From positions 1,240,001 through 1,304,000 of the forward strand of contig WHUZ01000012.1 in assembly GCA_015179045.1 (NCBI GenBank): DNA of 64,000 nucleotides, in the 5' to 3' direction. The stretch comes from Kalaharituber pfeilii. Taxonomy: Eukaryota > Ascomycota > Pezizomycetes > Pezizales > Pezizaceae. A program made the position numbers and the translations under genes. The notes beneath the pieces were generated by a model that was given only the letters and a program-made list of their open reading frames with translations, was not told where the DNA came from and searched no databases. Below are positions 57,716 through 64,000 of this stretch, one piece after another; the first letter of the stretch is position 1, and every line of letters starts with the position of its first letter.

Positions 57716-59122
57716 TTAGCGTGCAGTGACAATGAACTTCACGCCCACACTTGCAGCGAGCGTCTCCAATCTCCTCTTATCCTCGGGTGAGACCCTTACT
57801 TTCCGATATTGTACCCCGACTATTTCCAACTTGAAACCACTCATTTCGTCCGACTGTAGAAACTCTGCAACTCGCGTTGCCAACCGCCAGTCCCGGCGGC
57901 TGAATATCGGGTACAAGTCATCTCTCAGGTACAGATTCTTCAATTGCCTTGGCAACAACGTAGCCAGAGGCGGGGATTGCGACAATGACGGACCAACAAG
58001 TACATGATCTGGTATCTTTAGCGTGATGAGTTTCGTCAATGATTGTAAACAGCCGATAGCTGTAAGAGGGGGCTGGAAATTCCCATGAAATCTTCTAACT
58101 ATGCACCTGCGGAAGGATAAGGATAAGTAGACCAGCGTACTCTGAAGGGATAAGAGGCTTTTTCGGAGCGACTCGATGTTATAATAGGTTAAAGGGGGTA
58201 CATGAGAATACCGAAGTGTGTCCAGGTTCGGACACGATCCGAGTAACTGCGTCAGTCCTGCTTTTCCCTTTCCATGTATGTATAAGGCACGTAGTGTTTT
58301 TGCGCAGGGTATTTCCACCTCCCAGTCTAACTCGCCTTTGCATGGTATAGAGAGCTGCATCGTCTTGAGCCTAGGAAAGCGGAAGAAAAGTGTGATATCT
58401 TGCACCCTCAGCTTACATTCTCTAGATTCATCGAAGCGAGGGCGCCAGTATTGCAGAACAATTCTTTTGAAGTTTAGAAACTTTCCGGGTGCAGGACTTG
58501 CAACTTGAGATTCTGCAGGCTGAACTTTGGCGAGTGCCTGTTCGAGGAAATCAAACATGATCGTTGGTTGAGAGCCAGCATCAATGGTCAGATTAAGGGC
58601 CGTGGCATTGTACACCAGCGCCAGCAGCAGGGCGATAGGCATCTCGATGAAGCCAGCAGCCACGAAGGAAACCCATCCCTGCACATCATCTTCAGAAAAT
58701 CCGCATTGTAAAATCAGATCTTTGATTAGCTGCCAATCTTCATCTGTAAAAATGCCATCCACTTTTGGACGCTCGTTTTCTGCTGGAATCTGCAATTTCT
58801 CAACGCTCAATTTCTGCACTTGAGAAGCCAAGTCAGGCCGATTTAGAAGAGTACGCAGCAGGCGATATGGTGAAGGCGGAAGAGTGCAAGAGTTTGGCGG
58901 ATCAGACTGCGTTCGCCATTTTTGTCTGATATGCTTATAGAGATATGGCTCTGCATGCCAACGAAGGTGCTTGGACACCTGCGTTAGGCTCACAAATGTT
59001 TTGGTTGATTCTTTCCAGACAGTATCAGACTCGGTGCCACTGCAAGACTGCCCAATGACGTAGTTGAGGATTTCATCAATAAGCTCCGTGGGAAGCCGAT
59101 AGATATAAGACATCGGTCTCAA
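57716..59122 (-). CDS. F-box-type protein with leucine-rich region
   Basis: A single-exon protein of 468 residues. The N-terminus MRPMSYIYRLPTELIDEILNYVI matches the start of an F-box (LPxELxxEIL), which binds Skp1 in SCF ubiquitin ligases. It is followed by VSLTQVSKHLRWHAEPYLYKHI, also F-box-like. The rest has irregular leucine-rich segments such as RLKTMQLSIPCKGELDW, KTLRALYIHGKGKAG, LLGSCPNLDTLRYSHVPPL, and SLTKLITLKIPDHVLV, as in fungal F-box/LRR proteins. The C-terminus FKLEIVGVQYRKVRVS and onward is globular. Met 1 and Met 4 are both possible starts. Large expanded fungal families of this type make the substrate unpredictable. Confidence 0.82.
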   Translation of the reverse strand: MRPMSYIYRLPTELIDEILNYVIGQSCSGTESDTVWKESTKTFVSLTQVSKHLRWHAEPYLYKHIRQKWRTQSDPPNSCTLPPSPYRLLRTLLNRPDLASQVQKLSVEKLQIPAENERPKVDGIFTDEDWQLIKDLILQCGFSEDDVQGWVSFVAAGFIEMPIALLLALVYNATALNLTIDAGSQPTIMFDFLEQALAKVQPAESQVASPAPGKFLNFKRIVLQYWRPRFDESRECKLRVQDITLFFRFPRLKTMQLSIPCKGELDWEVEIPCAKTLRALYIHGKGKAGLTQLLGSCPNLDTLRYSHVPPLTYYNIESLRKSLLSLQSTLVYLSLSFRRCIVRRFHGNFQPPLTAIGCLQSLTKLITLKIPDHVLVGPSLSQSPPLATLLPRQLKNLYLRDDLYPIFSRRDWRLATRVAEFLQSDEMSGFKLEIVGVQYRKVRVSPEDKRRLETLAASVGVKFIVTAR

Positions 59123-61340
59123 TGCCCAAGCTTATAAGGCTTGAGATAAATGCTAAGATAGCAGCTGGAGATATGTCAGATCAGTTTCAGAAGCTTGGTA
59201 ATCCTTAGAGGCACTAGAACGCACAGTGGAAAGAAGAGACCGCGTATTGCATGAACTGCGAGATGAGTTTGGAGTTGATGACTTTACCCTACGCTAACTC
59301 AAAAACATTCAATTGTGCAACTGCGTCGCGAGACACAATTCAGCCTCTGGTTCGATCACGTGATGTAAAGTTCAAATGCAACTCAAAACGCACAAGTACC
59401 CAATTCAAGTAGGTATGCCTAGTACAAGGAGGATCTGAAATGCTATGGCCACGGAGAGTGCACAAGCCAGAGCCTGTGAGAATGCACCGCTGATAAATTA
59501 TCAAGATCTGTCTGCTGAATGCAGATAACTGTCTGTGCAGCCTGGCCTCTGGGTGGCTCTTCATATCTGTATTTCTCCTGCAGTCTGGTTGAACTGGCTT
59601 GAGGGGTCGCAACGAGAGCATGATTGGGATGGAGATGCGAACTTTGAGAGGGACTCCGTTTCATGTTCTGTGCTGACCAGTAGCCATAGTCAGGCCAATA
59701 GCGTTGCGGGAGGGCGTCTCAACATCGGGCAGAGTCCATCAGCATCGGAATATTAATGCCAGGACAGTGGAACATGCTGATGCATTGTAGCGGTACCGTC
59801 ATCTCTCATGTGCTGCCTTGAGACGCCAAGAGTGTCGGACAGGGCACGGGTGAGATGATTTCGGAAGGTATTACAAATTTGAAGTTAATGCAACAACAGT
59901 TTATCCGATGACGCCACAGTGATGTCTGTGACGAGGGCCTTATTTTAAGGTTAAGGCTTTTGCCGCACGCTCAACACCCGTGCCACAGGGTCCCTATGTC
60001 AGGGGCTTAGATGATAAAAGTAAATAGATATAAACCAGATAGATATCCTCCTCTTTACAACATGCTGTGTACTGGAATACTTGAACTGTAGACCGCTTTG
60101 AGCGTTCCCCCTTCCAATGGAAAGCCCCGCATCGTGAACACTCAATATCCATCCAGCCCAAATCTAATACCTGCCATTCTGAAGAAGCCGAAAGAAATGA
60201 TCGTGGGATGGGAGCTGCTCGTGATTGAAAAGCTGAGGGTAACTGGGAAATAGAACTTGAATTCGGCAGCTGTTATATGGATGGTTGTATCCCTCACACT
60301 CGCGCAACTCCCGTTTATCGATGATGAACCTACGAAGATGTTAGTATAAGGTAGATCGATCTCAGCATACAAATAGAAATATAGGTACATACTGTACTAC
60401 CACCTCGAACCTGTGAAAGAAAAGGACTCGAGCTGATTAATCCGGCTGCAACTTTGTATACATAAGCTGAAAAGCATCTCAGAGTTCAGTACTCGTACAG
60501 TCTGGTCCAATTAGTTGGCAAGACGGGCCACCTCCATACCTCTACCCAAAACTGCATACAGAGCACCACGCACCTGAGAAGTACCAAGTGCGAAGTAGTA
60601 TTTGCTCTCCCAGCATGAGCCCAGTGTTAAGTGGTCAAGTCCCACATAAAATGTCTCCTACAGCAAATTATCCACGGACAGAACTCACTCGAGTGAGATT
60701 ATGTTCACCTATATCATAGACTCTCACACATCCCACTATACTTAATATCGGCAGACTGCGAAGCTGCGTTGTATCTTGATCGCTGGCTCTCAATACATGT
60801 ATTGTTAACATATTACTTGCTACAACCGACTACACGTATCATGACTAAAATACATATGTACTGAATTAGGCTGATGGTCGCCGGGGGAATACTCCTGGGC
60901 ACGAGAAGAGGAGTACCCATTCACCCATTCCAATAGGATGCAGCTGGTCTGGACGCAGGAATCATCACAACATAGCACGAAGGGCTTGCGTTGATTCAAA
61001 CTTCAAAACGATTGTAAACCACAGTACGAGTACAGGGGTTGGGACCGAATAGGAAGCCATCGGCATACAAGCAGCATTTCGACAGAAAAGGAAAAAGGAT
61101 CCATCAAGTCGATGCCCCATGTGGAGTAGGTGGACATCCCAACAACCCTCAGGATCTGATACTATCCACGAAGTATCAGTGGCACAATGGTTCGGTCTAG
61201 CCCAACAAAGACTAATTAGAAAGCCAGACGGTTAACATTCCTGGTCGCAGCCAGCCACAGTTTACAGTTCGCAACATCCTCACAAACTTACTCCACCTCC
61301 ATAACCTACTGAAAAGACGACAAGGCAACAATCTGCATAG
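59123..61340. other. Long intergenic region
   Basis: 2.2 kb between divergent F-box (-) and UXS (+) genes. Scattered open frames of at most 93 codons without domains. No clear repeat structure seen. Confidence 0.5.
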
Positions 61341-63145
61341 ATGTCTAGAGAACAGGTATCAGGGGAAGACTTCCCCTCTCAGCCAGAAAAGCCCCAAGCG
61401 GCCACCACAGGTAAATCAACGCAAGAATTAGCACAGAGAACAGCTCCTTCGCAAAATGATGGGAACAACAGAACTGGTCACTTGGAAATACCACTCGAGG
61501 TGCTTCGAAATCTGTATATGGCACCCACGCCTTCCTTGACAAGTGGCCGGCTCAGTCAGACGTTACGGCCCGAAGGCACGTCTGTCACTTATACAACTGT
61601 CCCTATCGAATTCCCTCCAGTCATGAGGCTTGACCCACTGAGCAAGAAACGGATCTTGGTGACTGGTGTAAGTCTACAACGTCTTTGAATTTTAGTCAAT
61701 CATACATTTATCCTACCCATTTTTGACTACACTATATTCCTCGTGCATCTTAGAAGTAAAAACGAATGATAATAATGAGGCCACAAAGTCGGGTATCTCG
61801 TGGTTGAGTTTCAATAGCTAATCTCTATCAATGGCGCTCTCTTATTTCTGCACCATAGGGCGCAGGCTTCGTTGGGTCGCATTTGGTTGACCGGCTCATG
61901 CTCATGGGACACGATGTCATTTGTGTTGACAATTATTTCACTGGCAGCAAGACCAATGTTGCACATTGGATAGGCCATCCTAACTTTGAGATGATCCGGT
62001 AAGCCAACTTGTGACAGTCAGCTTTAAAAACGCTTCTTGAGGGGCTTTATCACTACCAAACATGCTTACCTTAGACTATTATGAGAACTATACGTTCATA
62101 GGCACGATATAGTGGATCCAATTATGCTTGAGGTCGATCAAGTTTATCATCTGGCGTGTCCCGCCAGCCCAGTGCATTATCAGTATAATCCAGTGAAAAC
62201 ACTTAAAACTGGGTTCTTTGGAACGTAAGGATTTTCTTTTTCTTCAGTTTAGGGACCACATGCTCATTTTAATGGACAGCTATAATATGCTTGGACTCTC
62301 CAAAAGAGTGAAGGCCCGGTTCCTGCTGGCTAGCACTTCCGGTAAGCAATTTTTATACGCTTTGGGCGGTAGGTATTAATAACCAATAGAGATTTACGGT
62401 TCTCCGGAGGAACATCCGCAAAGGGAAGATTACTGGGGCCATGTAAACTGCATTGGACCACGGGCTTGTTACGACGAAGGAAAGCGAGTTTCTGAAGCTC
62501 TCGCTTACAGCTACGCCAGGCAGGATAACGTAGATGTGCGTGTCGCCCGGATATTTAACACATTTGGTGAGGAATTCCATTGTATTTTCATTGTTGCTAA
62601 ATATTAAATTCTAACTATCTTACCATGCTGAACAGGGCCACGAATGAACTGGAATGATGGCCGTGTGGTTTCGAACTTTATAGTCCAAGCCCTCCGCGGT
62701 GAAGAACTTACAATTTACGGCGATGGCAGCGCAACACGGTCTTTCCAGTATGTCCATGACTTGGTAGATGGACTAATTTCACTCATGGAAAGCGACTGTA
62801 AAGAGCCGGTCAATTTGGGAAATCCACAAGAGTACACTATTGAGGAATTCGCAAAACTGTCCATTGAATTGGTGAACACGGTAAAAGGACAATCACATAA
62901 GGAAGGAGGCCAAACTGAGGTGCAGGAAGCTAAAAAGCCCAAGATTACCTATTTACCCCCAGTTACAGATGACCCGCCTAAGCGACGGCCAGATATTTCA
63001 AGGGCAAAGGAAAAGTTGGGGTGGCAGCCCAAATGGGATGTAAGAGACGGGATGCTTGAAACAAGTACGTTACCCTCAACACTTCATCATTTGGGGGCGA
63101 CACTAATCATATGTAGTTGCATATTTCGCGCAAACAATGCAGTGA
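61341..63145 (+). CDS. UXS1: UDP-glucuronate decarboxylase (UDP-xylose synthase)
   Basis: Converts UDP-glucuronate to UDP-xylose using bound NAD+, feeding xylosylation of glycans. Short-chain dehydrogenase/reductase fold. Many short introns. Exon 1 carries an about 105-residue N-terminal extension rich in Ser/Thr/Pro, then KKRILVTGG. Later exons give [93 protein letters not shown], the catalytic RACYDEGKR (Tyr and Lys of YxxxK), and [20 protein letters not shown]. The last large exon has [19 protein letters not shown] and [16 protein letters not shown], then [22 protein letters not shown] tiny last exon adds AYFAQTMQ before TGA at 63143-63145. The motif set distinguishes it from dTDP-glucose dehydratases and epimerases. 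It lacks an obvious TM anchor, so it is likely cytosolic. Confidence 0.94.
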
Positions 63146-63434
63146 TAAGTTGCTCTCAGGTGTTATAGGCAGCTTGAGATAATTGCTGTAACATTGAGGG
63201 AATGTTGCTTATTCGAGAGAAAAGACAGATGTCCTACATTATGCCAGTGTCTACCAAACTTTTGCATTTATCCACTAGTTCTTATCATCCGATATAAAGT
63301 TGCTGTGCGTTTTAAAACCTTAAAACACATTATTATAGTGCTCATCTTGCGCGTTATTGGTACTTTATCCGAAGATTGTAGAATCTACCAAGACAAAAGC
63401 ATTATAATACAGCCTTAGCCTTTAATCAACACCT

Positions 63435-64000
63435 TTATCCCACAATCAAAGCAGCACTGGGCACCAACTTTGCCTCTTTTAACGTCATGCCAAACTCTGT
63501 CTTGTCGTACCTTTTCCTTGGGAATGTAGTCGTAAATGAGGATGGAGTGAATCCACGCTCGGCTTCTATAGCTGAAGCAACCTCAAATAACGTAGTATCC
63601 ACAGGGAATGTCTTGATCAGAGGCTGTCCGGATGGCAGCCGAAGCTGAAGCCTGCTCTCTGAGTGAGCTGCAGCTGGTTTTGGCGCAGCGGCTGGCACAG
63701 CAGCTGGAGCAACAGATGAAGACGCCACTGGGGTTTCTATCGTCCTTCCTTCTCTGGCAGCCTTCTCTTGCTCTGTTTTCAAGCGGCGAGCTTCCTGGTC
63801 GGCCTTGATCTTCTCTCGAATCTTTTCTCGGGCAATAACGTCCTCTCGCTTCTCCATTTTTCGTTTTTCGGCCTCCTTGAGCTGCTCCCGCTTTCGAAGT
63901 TCCTCCTTGATTTTATCAGCTTCGGCATCTCTTTTGCGGCGGATAGCTTCGTTGGCTCGGGCTTGCTGCTGGTCAATGACTGCTTGTTGTGCCCGCTTGG
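63435..64000 (-). CDS. UBX-domain protein (partial, runs off right edge)
   Basis: C-terminal part of a p97/Cdc48 cofactor. The visible protein has a long charged coiled coil (EELRKREQLKEAEKRKMEKR and EKIREKIKADQEARRLKTEQ), an Ala/Pro linker, and a C-terminal UBX domain: SRLQLRLPSGQPLIKTF, LFEVASAIEAERG, and the Cdc48-binding loop TTFPRKRYD with the diagnostic FPR, followed by MTLKEAKLVPSAALIV before a stop at 63435. The N-terminus lies beyond 64000. A coiled coil before UBX suggests a UBXN1/SAKS1-like protein, which would have an N-terminal UBA domain; that cannot be checked here. Confidence 0.88.
   Translation of the reverse strand, partial: KRAQQAVIDQQQARANEAIRRKRDAEADKIKEELRKREQLKEAEKRKMEKREDVIAREKIREKIKADQEARRLKTEQEKAAREGRTIETPVASSSVAPAAVPAAAPKPAAAHSESRLQLRLPSGQPLIKTFPVDTTLFEVASAIEAERGFTPSSFTTTFPRKRYDKTEFGMTLKEAKLVPSAALIVG

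Overview
This is a window of nuclear DNA from a filamentous ascomycete (Pezizomycotina; I cannot name the genus). The evidence is short GT-AG introns (about 50-135 nt) in most genes, a respiratory complex I subunit (absent from Saccharomyces-type yeasts), STAND/NLR-type TPR debris, a bacterial-type PARG, and eukaryotic housekeeping genes with fungal architecture. I support 21 protein genes that look essentially intact (a few with one apparent 1-nt break, one running off the right edge), one doubtful and disrupted protein gene, one tRNA, two families of gene remnants and a repeat-rich block containing a solo LTR.

Left part (1-18 kb): AP-1 clathrin adaptor mu (-), a small single-pass membrane protein (-), the DEAD-box ribosome-assembly helicase MAK5 (+), a soluble epoxide-hydrolase-like alpha/beta hydrolase (-), GTP cyclohydrolase I (+), then a PARG-type poly(ADP-ribose) glycohydrolase (-) head-to-head with an Amidoligase_2-family enzyme (+). 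Middle (18-27 kb) is accessory DNA: minisatellites, a duplicated TTTCGA-rich array interrupted by a solo LTR with an exact 5-bp target duplication, a possible tRNA-derived SINE, a 1-Cys peroxiredoxin gene, and degenerate TPR units arranged as an inverted repeat.

Right part (27-64 kb): complex I B12 subunit (+), WDR70-like WD40 protein (-), NIPA-type magnesium transporter (-), CYSTM protein (-), an MFS anion:cation symporter (+), RCL1 (-), an unknown protein (-), tRNA-Ser(UGA) with an intron (+), a methyltransferase (-), TFIIH subunit Tfb4 (+), a taspase/asparaginase-family Ntn hydrolase (-), a disrupted unknown gene (-), a dead amino-acid-oxidase fragment (+), LEO1 of the Paf1 complex (+), an F-box protein (-), UDP-glucuronate decarboxylase (+) and a UBX-domain protein cut by the window edge (-).

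The genes do not form a metabolic cluster; most are independent housekeeping genes. Two themes recur. First, four genes (3.6, 7.3, 14.4 and 50.1 kb) are each broken by what looks like a single-base error in or near a homopolymer, while the protein on both sides stays good; consensus error is the simplest explanation. Second, long C tracts often lie on the coding strand a short way upstream of start codons. The most interesting biological lead is the PARG-like enzyme: it carries a canonical PCNA-interacting (PIP) box at residues 3-10 and shares an intergenic region with the amidoligase gene.
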